This document shows, piece by piece, positions 32,268 to 39,610 of a DNA stretch of 64,000 nt. Where the stretch lies: NCBI GenBank assembly GCA_023382455.1, contig JAHDVX010000008.1, positions 62,001-126,000 of the forward strand. Reading direction: 5' to 3'. Both the position numbers and the translations under genes were made by a program. Below the pieces are notes generated by a model. That model had not been told where the DNA came from and ran no database searches. It saw only the letters and a list, made by a program, of their open reading frames with translations. Position 1 is the first letter of the stretch. Each line of letters starts with the position of its first letter. The DNA comes from Flavobacteriales bacterium. Lineage in GTDB: Bacteria; Bacteroidota; Bacteroidia; Flavobacteriales_F; PHOS-HE28.

Positions 32268-32809
32268 CGTCCGTGCATCTCCACGGTTTCCTTTGGAAGC
32301 AGTTTCCGCAGGTAGGCCCGTGCCTTCATGAATTGCGATTTCGACGTGTTCTCCGAGATGCCCAGCATCTCGCCGATCTCCTTGTGCGGGTATCCTTCCA
32401 CGGCAAACAGGTTGAACACGGTGCGGTACCCGGAGGGCAATTGCTGGATCAGGGCCAGGATCTCATCGGCGCTCATGGCCCCGATCGAGCGTTCGTCCAC
32501 TGCGTGCAGGTGTTCGGCTTCCGTCAGGTCCTGGCTGTGCTCGAAAGGCTTGTTGCGCCGCAAATGGTCCAGCGCGGTGTTCACCATGGTGCGTGCGATC
32601 CACCCGCCCAGCGGTCCTTCGCCGCGATAGTGGTCCATTTTCTGGAACACCTTCACAAACCCGTCCTGCAGGATGTCCTGGGCCTGTTCACGGTTCGGGG
32701 CATAGCGCATGCAAATGCTCATCATCTTGCGTGCATAGGCCTGATAGAGCGCCTTTTGGGCGATCCGGTCCCCGCTGAGACAACCGGCAACCATCTGCTC
32801 ATCCGTCAT
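32264..32809 (-). CDS. ECF-type RNA polymerase sigma factor
   Basis: This 181-residue sigma-70-family protein has region 2 with ARKMMSICMRYAPNREQAQDILQDGFVKVF (described here by its ends, residues about 26-55) and the DNA-melting segment GGWIARTMVNTALDHLRR. Region 4 has LPSGYRTVFNLFAVEGYPHKEIGEML and the recognition helix SENTSKSQFMKARAYLRK. There is no region 1 or 3. It is co-translated with the downstream anti-sigma-like gene. Targets probably include its own operon. Confidence 0.93.
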   Translation of the reverse strand: MTDEQMVAGCLSGDRIAQKALYQAYARKMMSICMRYAPNREQAQDILQDGFVKVFQKMDHYRGEGPLGGWIARTMVNTALDHLRRNKPFEHSQDLTEAEHLHAVDERSIGAMSADEILALIQQLPSGYRTVFNLFAVEGYPHKEIGEMLGISENTSKSQFMKARAYLRKLLPKETVEMHGR

Positions 32810-32874
32810 GGCCTTGCATCCGCTATGATGCGATCCAGGCGTGGAAAGTTGCCTGCATGCACCGGCGATACGTA

Positions 32875-32882
32875 CAAAGGTC
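32875..32882 (-). promoter_or_regulatory. Weak -7-like box for the sigma-factor operon
   Basis: On minus, GACCTTTG, about 65 bases before the sigma gene. The first base departs from TAnnTTTG. An ECF-dependent promoter could equally drive this operon, and I cannot define one. The divergent gap also holds a small hairpin TCCAGG-ACA-CCTGGA (32932-32946). Confidence 0.25.
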
Positions 32883-32970
32883 CGGATTTTTCACCGGCCG
32901 CACTTTCTCCCATGGCCCAATATGACCGCATTCCAGGACACCTGGATATCCGGTTGCGCCGGTCTTGGCC

Positions 32971-32978
32971 GACCTTCG
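32971..32978 (+). promoter_or_regulatory. -7-like box 4 bases before the S66 peptidase gene
   Basis: GACCTTCG followed by CGCC and ATG. The same CGCC-ATG ending follows the boxes of pgk and the PLP enzyme at 47942. Confidence 0.35.
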
Positions 32979-32982
32979 CGCC

Positions 32983-33900
32983 ATGATCATTCCACCGCCA
33001 TTGAAGCCTGGTGACACCATCGCCCTGATCCCCACCGCCCGCGCGATCGGGGAGGAGGAACTGCAGGCCGGCCTCAGCCTGGCCCGGGAATGGGGCCTGC
33101 GGGCACGGCTCGGGGCCGGGGTTGGCCGGAAGGATTTCCAGCAGGCAGGCACCATGGAACAACGCGCGGCAGACCTTCAGGCGGCATTGGACGACCCCGA
33201 GGTCAAGGCCGTTTGGTGCGCGCGCGGCGGCTATGGCACGGTTCACCTGCTGGAACGGGTGGACCTTTCCGTGCTGCGGCACCGGCCGAAGTGGATCGTG
33301 GGCTTCAGCGATATTACCGTGCTGCATTCCGCGCTACACCGGTTGGGGGTGGCCTCGCTGCACGCGCAGATGCCGTTCAACATCGCGGCCAAGACCGAGG
33401 CCTGCAAGGCCAGCCTGCGCGAGGCGCTTTTCGGCCAAGCCGGCACCGGATCGCTCACACGGGCTGGCAGCCACCCGCTGGACCGGCCGGGTTCCGCCGA
33501 GGGCGAGCTGGTCGGTGGCAACCTGTCCATCCTGTACTCCTTGCGCGGCACACCCTACGACCTGGACACCTCGGGCAAGATCCTCTTCCTGGAGGACCTG
33601 GACGAACTGCTCTACCACGTGGACCGCATGGTGATGAACCTGAAACTGGGAGGCCTGCTCAGCGGCCTTGCGGGGCTGGTGGTGGGCGGCCTTTCCGACA
33701 TGCGCGACAAGGACCCCTCGGACCCCTTCGGCCCGGATGCCGAACACATCGTGGCCCGGGCCGTGGCCGGCGGCAAGTTCCCCGTCTGCTTCGGCTTCCC
33801 GGCCGGCCATATACCGGACAACCGGGCCCTGGTGCTGGGCAAACGCACGAAGCTCAACGTGGCCCCCGAAGGTGCCTCATTGAGCTTCGTGCAAAGCTGA
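32983..33900 (+). CDS. S66-family LD-carboxypeptidase
   Basis: S66 enzymes (LdcA/MccF) remove the terminal D-alanine from murein tetrapeptides during cell-wall recycling, or inactivate microcin-like peptides. The 305 residues show PPPLKPGDTIALIPTAR at the N-terminus, the conserved WCARGGYGTVHLL, the nucleophile region IVGFSDITVLHSA with its serine in GFSDIT, and the later acidic and histidine region ending GFPAGHIPDN. The start MIIPPP at 32983 is chosen from alignment with family N-termini. The gene is monocistronic and divergent from the sigma operon. Confidence 0.9.
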   Translation: MIIPPPLKPGDTIALIPTARAIGEEELQAGLSLAREWGLRARLGAGVGRKDFQQAGTMEQRAADLQAALDDPEVKAVWCARGGYGTVHLLERVDLSVLRHRPKWIVGFSDITVLHSALHRLGVASLHAQMPFNIAAKTEACKASLREALFGQAGTGSLTRAGSHPLDRPGSAEGELVGGNLSILYSLRGTPYDLDTSGKILFLEDLDELLYHVDRMVMNLKLGGLLSGLAGLVVGGLSDMRDKDPSDPFGPDAEHIVARAVAGGKFPVCFGFPAGHIPDNRALVLGKRTKLNVAPEGASLSFVQS

Positions 33901-33917
33901 GCCGCGCCGCGGCGGCG

Positions 33918-34559
33918 TCAGTTCCGCTCGAACTTGGTGTAACCGGCCGGGATAGCGAAGAGGTCGGCACGCTGGGTTCCACGGCTCACCTTGGTCACTT
34001 CCAGGCGGCTCACCTCGGTACCGTCGTTTTTCTGCTCCAGGCCCACCATGGGGAACACGCCCTTGGCATCACTGATCTTCAGGAAGAACAAGGCCTGCTC
34101 ATCCTTGCGGTTCAGGGTCTCCAGCATGGGGATGAAGAAGTTGAAGGCATCCTGCGCCACCCAGTAGGTGAGCACGCGGTCCTCCGCGGGGCTCTTCACC
34201 ACCCACTTTTCGCACTTGTAGCCGGCCAGGTCCTTCATTTCGCCGGTCTTCTTCACCTCGGCCTTGAAGTCCTTGGGAAGGCGCATGTTGGGCACGTCCA
34301 TGTACAGCTTGCGGTCGGGGCTCAGTGCGGTCACCGTGCGGTCGTGGTTGTCCACCAGCATGATGCCCTGCACGGCGCCTCGGGAGCTGATTTCCTCGAT
34401 GCGCACGTGGTCGCCCTTCACGTAGTACTTGTAATTGGTCACCACCGGACCGGTGGTCTTGGTGAACTCGATGGTCCCTTCGAAGCCCTGGGCCACCGAG
34501 GCGGTCAGGAGGGCGCACAAGCCACCCGTGGTGGCGAGGAAGCGTAGCGTTCGGTTCAT
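33918..34559 (-). CDS. DUF4412-type exported protein
   Basis: This 213-residue protein has a signal peptide (MNRTLRFLATTGGLCALLTASVAQG) and a beta-rich mature part opening FEGTIEFTKTTG. The segments YYVKGDHVRIEE, GIMLVDNHDRTVTALSPD and KCEKWVVKS match the Bacteroidota periplasmic family annotated DUF4412, which may bind a lipid or small ligand. The function is unknown. It converges on the S66 gene across 17 GC-rich bases and diverges from yraN. Confidence 0.8.
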   Translation of the reverse strand: MNRTLRFLATTGGLCALLTASVAQGFEGTIEFTKTTGPVVTNYKYYVKGDHVRIEEISSRGAVQGIMLVDNHDRTVTALSPDRKLYMDVPNMRLPKDFKAEVKKTGEMKDLAGYKCEKWVVKSPAEDRVLTYWVAQDAFNFFIPMLETLNRKDEQALFFLKISDAKGVFPMVGLEQKNDGTEVSRLEVTKVSRGTQRADLFAIPAGYTKFERN

Positions 34560-34561
34560 GT

Positions 34562-34569
34562 GAAAAATA
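34562..34569 (-). promoter_or_regulatory. -7-like box 2 bases before the DUF4412 gene
   Basis: On minus, TATTTTTC followed by AC and ATG, the tightest spacing in the window. Confidence 0.35.
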
Positions 34570-34662
34570 GTCTGGCGGTTACTGAGCGCTAAAGATGCTG
34601 AACTTTGACCTTTCCTACGCGGTGCCCGGAAGGCGGGTTACACGGGGGCCGCAAAAAAGTGG

Positions 34663-35025
34663 ATGGCACATCACAACACGGTGGGGGAAGCGGGTGAGCA
34701 GTTGGCCAGCCAATGGTTGGCGGCCAAGGGTTTCACCATCCTGCACCGCAACTGGCGCGCCGGCCGTGACGAGATCGACATCGTGGCCCGCGACGGCGAT
34801 ATGCTGGTGGTGGTGGAGGTCAAGACCCGGAGCTCCGCCCGCTGGGGCGCCCCCGAATGGGCCGTGGGCCCGGCCAAGCGCCGCAGCCTGATGCGCGCCG
34901 CGGCCGAGCTGGTGCATGCGGTGCCCGGCGATCCCGAGCTGCGCTTCGACGTGGTCAGCATCACCCACACCCCCGCCGGGCCCGAATTCCTCCACATTCC
35001 CGACGCATTCTATCCAACCCTATGA
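34663..35025 (+). CDS. yraN: YraN (UPF0102) nuclease-like protein
   Basis: This 120-residue protein of the YraN family has a restriction-endonuclease-like fold and unproven function. It shows GEAGEQLASQWLAAKGFTIL, RAGRDEIDIVARDGDMLVVVEVKTR (described in parts: the Asp of DEIDIV and the EVK triad are the nuclease-like residues) and AKRRSLMRAA. The stop overlaps the next start (ATGA). A GAACTTTG box lies at 34600-34607. Confidence 0.92.
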   Translation: MAHHNTVGEAGEQLASQWLAAKGFTILHRNWRAGRDEIDIVARDGDMLVVVEVKTRSSARWGAPEWAVGPAKRRSLMRAAAELVHAVPGDPELRFDVVSITHTPAGPEFLHIPDAFYPTL

Positions 35026-36200
35026 GCAAACGCCCAGTACCCCGCGCTTCCCGGCCCGGAAGCCCCGCACGGCCCGCCAAGGGCGGCCCCCGCAAGCCGG
35101 CCCGCGGTCCACGCCGCGAGGCCGATGGATCCACGGGCCAGCCCGGTACCAAGCACAGGCCGGAGGGCGGCAGGCCGCAACGGCCCCAACCATTCAAGCC
35201 ACGGCCCGCGGACGGGGCAGGTGGTGAGCGGCCGGCACGCGGCGGCGGAAAAAGCGGGTTCCAGGGGCGTGGCACACGGTCCCGAACGGATGGGCCATCC
35301 TCGAAGGCCTGGCATGGCGCCCCCAAGGATGACCGCCGCTGGAAGGAAGGCGATCCCGGCGCGCGCAAGCCCTTCCGCAAGGGTGAGCGCAGCAACCGCT
35401 TCAGCCTGCCCAACCCCGCCAACGAGGGCCTGGTCCGCCTGAATAAATACTTGGCACACGCCGGAGTGGGCAGCAGGCGCGAAGCCGATGAGCTCATCGC
35501 CTCTGGGGCCGTGACCGTGAACGGCAAGGTGGTGACCGAACTGGGCACCCTGGTGCGGCCGGAGGACGTGGTGCACTTCGGCGGGCAGAAGCTGCGCATG
35601 GAGCAGAAGCGCTATGTGCTGCTGAACAAGCCCAAGGACACCATCACCACCACGGACGACCCGCAGGAGCGCCACACGGTGATGTCCCTCGTGGCCAAGG
35701 CGTGCAACGAGCGGCTCTACCCCGTGGGACGCCTGGACCGCAACACCACCGGCGTGCTACTGCTCACCAACGACGGCGACCTGGCCAAGAAGCTCACCCA
35801 TCCCAGCCACGGCGCCCCGAAGCTCTACCACGCCACGCTGGACCGCAACCTCAGCGTGGAGGAACTGCACCGCCTGGTGGAAGGCGTGATGCTGGAGGAC
35901 GGCCCGGCACGGGCGGACGAAGTGAGCTTCGTGGGGGGCTCCAAGCGCGAGGTGGGCCTGCTGATCCACATGGGCCGAAACCGCATCGTACGCCGCATGT
36001 TCAGTGCCCTGGGCGCCGAGGTGGTGAAGCTGGACCGCGTCATGTTCGCGGGCCTCACCAAGAAGGACCTGCCGCGCGGACGCTGGCGACACCTGGAGGA
36101 GAAGGAGGTGGTTTGGCTCAAGCAGCTGAAGGCCGGCACGGGCGGCACCAAGGCGGAGCGCGGTGGCCGCAGGACGCGGCTTTCGCAGGGAAGTGAATAA
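35022..36200 (+). CDS. RsuA/RluB-family pseudouridine synthase with long basic N-terminus
   Basis: The enzyme isomerises uridine in rRNA to pseudouridine. Of the 392 residues, the first about 135 are a disordered Arg/Lys/Pro/Gly-rich extension. An S4 domain follows (RLNKYLAHAGVGSRREADEL, about 140-185), then the catalytic domain with RLYPVGRLDRNTTGVLLLTN, whose Asp in GRLDRNT is the catalytic residue, and the C-terminal GRNRIVRRMFSALG. This fits RluB/RluF-type enzymes. The exact target uridine cannot be told from sequence. It is translationally coupled to yraN. Confidence 0.92.
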   Translation: MSKRPVPRASRPGSPARPAKGGPRKPARGPRREADGSTGQPGTKHRPEGGRPQRPQPFKPRPADGAGGERPARGGGKSGFQGRGTRSRTDGPSSKAWHGAPKDDRRWKEGDPGARKPFRKGERSNRFSLPNPANEGLVRLNKYLAHAGVGSRREADELIASGAVTVNGKVVTELGTLVRPEDVVHFGGQKLRMEQKRYVLLNKPKDTITTTDDPQERHTVMSLVAKACNERLYPVGRLDRNTTGVLLLTNDGDLAKKLTHPSHGAPKLYHATLDRNLSVEELHRLVEGVMLEDGPARADEVSFVGGSKREVGLLIHMGRNRIVRRMFSALGAEVVKLDRVMFAGLTKKDLPRGRWRHLEEKEVVWLKQLKAGTGGTKAERGGRRTRLSQGSE

Positions 36201-36283
36201 CATACACGAGACAAGGCCAAGATCCGGTCCCGGCGCGGAAAGCGGTTTGTGAAACCAGCCTTCCTGTGAAAATCCTTGCCCCC

Positions 36284-36291
36284 TACTTTTA
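36284..36291 (+). promoter_or_regulatory. -7-like box 4 bases before the redoxin gene
   Basis: TACTTTTA followed by CCCG and ATG. It matches TAnnTTTG except at the last base. Confidence 0.4.
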
Positions 36292-36295
36292 CCCG

Positions 36296-36880
36296 ATGCC
36301 AAGGCGTGCATGCACAGGGCTGGTGTTGGCGATGTTGCTCCTCGCCGGCTGCGCCCACCCGCCCAGCGTGGCACCGCTGCTCGAACAGGGGTTCACCTCC
36401 GTCCAGGGGGAACACGCGCTGCTGAAGACTTGGGCGGGAACGAAGGCCACGGTATTCCTGACCTTGGACCCCACCTGCCCCATCACGCAGTTGTACACGA
36501 ATGCCTTCAAGGAATTCGCGGAGAAGTATGCCGGGCAAGGCGTGAAGCTGGTCGGCGTGTACGCCGGACCGTTCATGCACCAGTCCGAAGCAGCGGCCTT
36601 CGCCGCGGATGCGGGCCTGCGCTTCCCGCAGGTGGTGGACAGCACCTGCGTGCTATCCCTGGCGTTGCAGGCGCGGGTGACACCGGAGTGCTTCATCGCC
36701 GACCCCACCGGGAATGTGGTGTACCGGGGCGCCTTTGATGACCGGCCCGTGCGCGAAGGGCGCAAGAAGCCGGAAGCCGTGAAGCACTACTTGGCGGACG
36801 CGCTGGATGCCTACTTGGCCACGGGCCAGCCGCAACAGGAAGTGGTGGCCGTCGGTTGCATCGTGGAATGCGGGGAATGA
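36296..36880 (+). CDS. Redoxin-domain lipoprotein
   Basis: The 194-residue protein starts with a lipoprotein signal (ACTGLVLAMLLLAGC, lipobox LAGC), so it is membrane-anchored in the periplasm. The thioredoxin-like fold shows FLTLDPTCPITQLYTNAF with a single peroxidatic-type cysteine in TCPIT, and VTPECFIADPTGNVVYRG. A cysteine pair at the C-terminus (GCIVECGE) is a possible resolving or metal-binding site. It overlaps the next gene by four bases (ATGA), so the two proteins very likely act together. Confidence 0.85.
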   Translation: MPRRACTGLVLAMLLLAGCAHPPSVAPLLEQGFTSVQGEHALLKTWAGTKATVFLTLDPTCPITQLYTNAFKEFAEKYAGQGVKLVGVYAGPFMHQSEAAAFAADAGLRFPQVVDSTCVLSLALQARVTPECFIADPTGNVVYRGAFDDRPVREGRKKPEAVKHYLADALDAYLATGQPQQEVVAVGCIVECGE

Positions 36881-38289
36881 AGAGGCCGGGAAGCGGATGG
36901 ACGGCCCTGGTGGCCCTGGCTTTGGCCGCAGCCTGCGGCGATGCCGGCGGTGGCCGGCCAACCGACGAGGTTCCCGCGGTGAGCGGCCTGCCGGACAAGG
37001 TAACCTTTGCCGACGTGGCGCCCATCTTCCGGGCCAACTGCGTGGAATGCCACCGCCAGGGCGGCGCCGGCCCCTTTCCGTTGGTGGGCTACACCGAGGT
37101 GCTACGCAAGGCCAAGACCGTGCGCAAGATGGTGGTGGGCCGCTGGATGCCGCCGTGGCCGGCCGATACCGCCTACAGCCGGTTCCTCGGGGAGCGGGTG
37201 CTTTCGCCCCGGCAGATCGCACTCATTGCCCGATGGGTGGACCTGGGCGCACCGGCGGGTGATACCTCGGCCTTGCGTCCGGTAAGCCCGGAGGACCTGC
37301 GGGCCAAGAGCGGCGGCCAGGCCTACCTCGGCGAGCCCGATGCCGTGGTATGGATGCCTGATACGTTCCACATCCCCGGCGACAACCGGGACCGTTTCAT
37401 GATCGCCAAGGCGCCCTTCGTGCTGCCGGGCGACACCTTCCTGCGGGGCATCGAGTTCGTGCCCGGAAACCGGCGCGCCGTGCACCACATGAACGGGGCC
37501 ATGGTCTCTTACGCGGAGGGTGCCAAGCAGGACGTGTTCTCCGGTTCGGCCTATGTGGATGCGGACAGCACGAAGAGCCTGGATGCCTACGCCGACCTGC
37601 ACTTGCAGAACGATGACGGCACATGGCCCGTGCTGACGCCCAACCTGGTGAATTACCTGCCCGGGCTTTCCCCGCCGATCTATCCGCCCGGCCTGGGCGG
37701 CTACCGGATAGCGCGCCATGGCGCCTTCCTGGTGAACACCCTGCACTACGGGCCGGCCATGACCGATACCACGGACCGCTCGCACTTCAACCTCTGGTTC
37801 AGCCCGGAGCCTCCCCGACGCCCCGTGAAGGAACTGTTCCTGGGCACCTTGGGCAGCAGCCCCGTGGAACCTCCCCTGCTGATACCGCCCGACACGGTGA
37901 TGACCTTCCGCACCAACCTGCGCGTGCCGGGCGACATCAGTGTGCTCACCATCAATCCGCACCTGCACCTGCTGGGAAAAAGCTTCCTCGCCTATGCCCT
38001 GACGCCCTCGTTGGACACCATCCGGCTGGTGCGCATCCGCGATTGGGATTTCCGCTGGCAGTACGCGTACACCTTCCCCACCCCGCTGCATGTTCCGGGA
38101 GGGTCCACCATCCACGTGGAAGCCGTGCTGGACAACACCCGGAACAATCCGAACCAGCCGTACGACCCGCCCCGGACCGTACGCGCCCCGCAGGGCCGGC
38201 ACATGCGCACCACGGATGAGATGCTGCAGTTCTTCGTGAACTACGTGGACTACCGCCCGGGGGATGAGGAGATCAGCTTGGAGCCGTAG
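36877..38289 (+). CDS. Cytochrome c / copper type II monooxygenase-like protein
   Basis: The 470 residues begin with a short hydrophobic segment and AAACGDAGG, probably a lipobox. A c-type cytochrome region with the single haem motif NCVECHRQGG (about residue 55) follows. The second half resembles peptidylglycine-hydroxylating monooxygenase: paired histidines in RRAVHHMNGAM, a histidine in NTLHYGPA and HxH in INPHLHLLGKSF match the CuH- and CuM-site ligands of that family. The start MKRPGSG overlaps the redoxin stop. A role in oxidative modification of peptides or small molecules at the envelope is likely, but the substrate is unknown. Confidence 0.82.
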   Translation: MKRPGSGWTALVALALAAACGDAGGGRPTDEVPAVSGLPDKVTFADVAPIFRANCVECHRQGGAGPFPLVGYTEVLRKAKTVRKMVVGRWMPPWPADTAYSRFLGERVLSPRQIALIARWVDLGAPAGDTSALRPVSPEDLRAKSGGQAYLGEPDAVVWMPDTFHIPGDNRDRFMIAKAPFVLPGDTFLRGIEFVPGNRRAVHHMNGAMVSYAEGAKQDVFSGSAYVDADSTKSLDAYADLHLQNDDGTWPVLTPNLVNYLPGLSPPIYPPGLGGYRIARHGAFLVNTLHYGPAMTDTTDRSHFNLWFSPEPPRRPVKELFLGTLGSSPVEPPLLIPPDTVMTFRTNLRVPGDISVLTINPHLHLLGKSFLAYALTPSLDTIRLVRIRDWDFRWQYAYTFPTPLHVPGGSTIHVEAVLDNTRNNPNQPYDPPRTVRAPQGRHMRTTDEMLQFFVNYVDYRPGDEEISLEP

Positions 38290-38301
38290 GGGCTGGGGTT
38301 A

Positions 38302-38343
38302 GTTGATGGTTGATAGTTGATAGTTGTTAGTTGTTGGTTGATG
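38302..38343 (+). repeat. Six tandem degenerate heptamers
   Basis: Gapless 7-base units GTTGATG, GTTGATA, GTTGATA, GTTGTTA, GTTGTTG and GTTGATG follow the stop of the monooxygenase gene by 12 bases. The GTTGATA unit is the one seen at 2566-2586. The rest of the 375-base non-coding interval 38290-38664 holds the two repeat sets listed next, and no gene is seen in it. Confidence 0.75.
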
Positions 38344-38403
38344 GTTTCAATTGTGCCGATACTCATGTTCCGGACCTTGAACACTATTGGCGACCCGTTT
38401 GAC

Positions 38404-38477
38404 GGGTGCGAGGGTACAAGAGTGCGAAGGCCGGGATCCTGTCACTCTTTCTCTTACACCCTCGCACTCTTGCACCC
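38404..38477. repeat. Head-to-head octamer array
   Basis: Plus-strand 8-base units GTGCGAGG, GTACAAGA and GTGCGAAG (38406-38429) face minus-strand units GTGCAAGA, GTGCGAGG and GTGTAAGA (38475-38452). GTGCGAGG-type units are shared with the hairpin at 25811-25866. An additional inverted pair CCGGGATCC (38431-38439) and GGATCCCGG (38496-38504) lies just inside and outside. Confidence 0.7.
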
Positions 38478-38526
38478 TTTCCTCTCCTGCCAAGCGGATC
38501 CCGGAAGATCGTCCAATACAATGTTG

Positions 38527-38573
38527 CCGGATCGATAGGTGATAGTTGGCAGCAGGCAGGGGCAGTAGGCAGC
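38527..38573 (-). repeat. Degenerate TGCC-type heptamer run
   Basis: Read on minus, units TGCCTAC, TGCCCC, TGCCTGC, TGCCAAC and TATCACC follow one another with near-constant 7-base spacing. It is weaker than the other arrays but of the same style, and it lies downstream of the EamA gene. Confidence 0.5.
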
Positions 38574-38664
38574 TCACGATCCGCAACCCATAACCCGTGA
38601 ACCTTCTTCAGGACGAGACAGCAGTTTGAGCACCCCCCTTGAGCACCCTGCCAACCCCACCCTG

Positions 38665-39582
38665 CTACCGCACCACTACGGCTTCCGCCTTGGCGTTCAG
38701 TTGGCGCTGGTGCCAGCCGTTAACCGCGATGCAAGCCAGAATGAGCGCGATGCCGAGGTAGGAGCCTGCATGCATACGTTCGCTTTCGGGCCAGAGCAAC
38801 AGGGCGATGAGGATGGTGTACACCGGCTCCAGGTTCACGGTGAGGATAACGGTGAACGGCGAGAGTTGCTTGAGCACATGGACGCCCGCCGTGAAGGCGA
38901 AGGTGGTGCACACCAGCCCCAGCAGCAGGTGGCCCACGATATCGTGCCCGTTCATATGCCAGAGCACAGGCGGCAGGTCGTGCTGCCACGCCAACCAAAG
39001 GCCCATGCCCACCATGGCCGCCAGCAGTTCGTAGAAGCAGATGCGCACCGCCTCACCGCGCTGCACCAGGCGGCTGTTCACCACATTGAACCAGGCGCTG
39101 AGGAAGGCGCTGATCGTTCCCAGGATGATCCCCTCGCGGTACTTCGTCTCCAAACCGAAGATCAGCACCAGGGCTGCCACCACCAGCAGGCCCAGGATCA
39201 ACTCCAGGGGGCTGATGCGCTGCTTGGTCCAAAGCGGGGTGAGCATGGCCGTGAAGAAGGTGCCGGTGCTCAGGCAAGCCGCGGCCACGGAGGCGCTTCC
39301 CCGTTTGATGGCCAGATAGAACGTGGTCCAATGGGCCAGGATGATCAGGCCGGTGAGCAGGTAGCGCCAGATGTCGGGTGTGAAGGGCGACAAGGAGGTG
39401 CGCATCCACCGGGCCACCAGCACCAGGCCCGCGCAGGCGATGGCGCAGCGTACGTACACGATATGGAAGGCGCTCTGGTCGATCCACTTGCCGAAGATGC
39501 CGGTCCAGCCCCAGATGAACACGGTGAGGTGCAGCAGCCACAGGGCATTGCGGCGGAGCGCGGGGTCCGGGGAGGTGATCAT
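38665..39582 (-). CDS. EamA/DMT-superfamily transporter
   Basis: This 305-residue integral membrane protein has ten predicted helices arranged as two EamA repeats. The first opens with ALWLLHLTVFIWGWTGIFGK, and the second has AWFNVVNSRLVQR and TFAFTAGVHVLKQLSPFTVI. The glutamate-containing NLEPVYTILIALLLWPE near the end is typical of the family. The substrate is unknown; DMT proteins export metabolites such as amino acids. It follows the coiled-coil gene by 28 bases and is probably in the same transcript. Confidence 0.9.
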   Translation of the reverse strand: MITSPDPALRRNALWLLHLTVFIWGWTGIFGKWIDQSAFHIVYVRCAIACAGLVLVARWMRTSLSPFTPDIWRYLLTGLIILAHWTTFYLAIKRGSASVAAACLSTGTFFTAMLTPLWTKQRISPLELILGLLVVAALVLIFGLETKYREGIILGTISAFLSAWFNVVNSRLVQRGEAVRICFYELLAAMVGMGLWLAWQHDLPPVLWHMNGHDIVGHLLLGLVCTTFAFTAGVHVLKQLSPFTVILTVNLEPVYTILIALLLWPESERMHAGSYLGIALILACIAVNGWHQRQLNAKAEAVVVR

Positions 39583-39610
39583 GGGGTGCAGGTGGCCGTC
39601 GGCCCCCGGG

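Noticed and set aside
33901-33917. GC-rich run between convergent S66 and DUF4412 genes as a terminator
   Set aside because: Short self-complementary GCCGCG/CGCGGC pieces are present, but the stem is too short and there is no U run on either strand.
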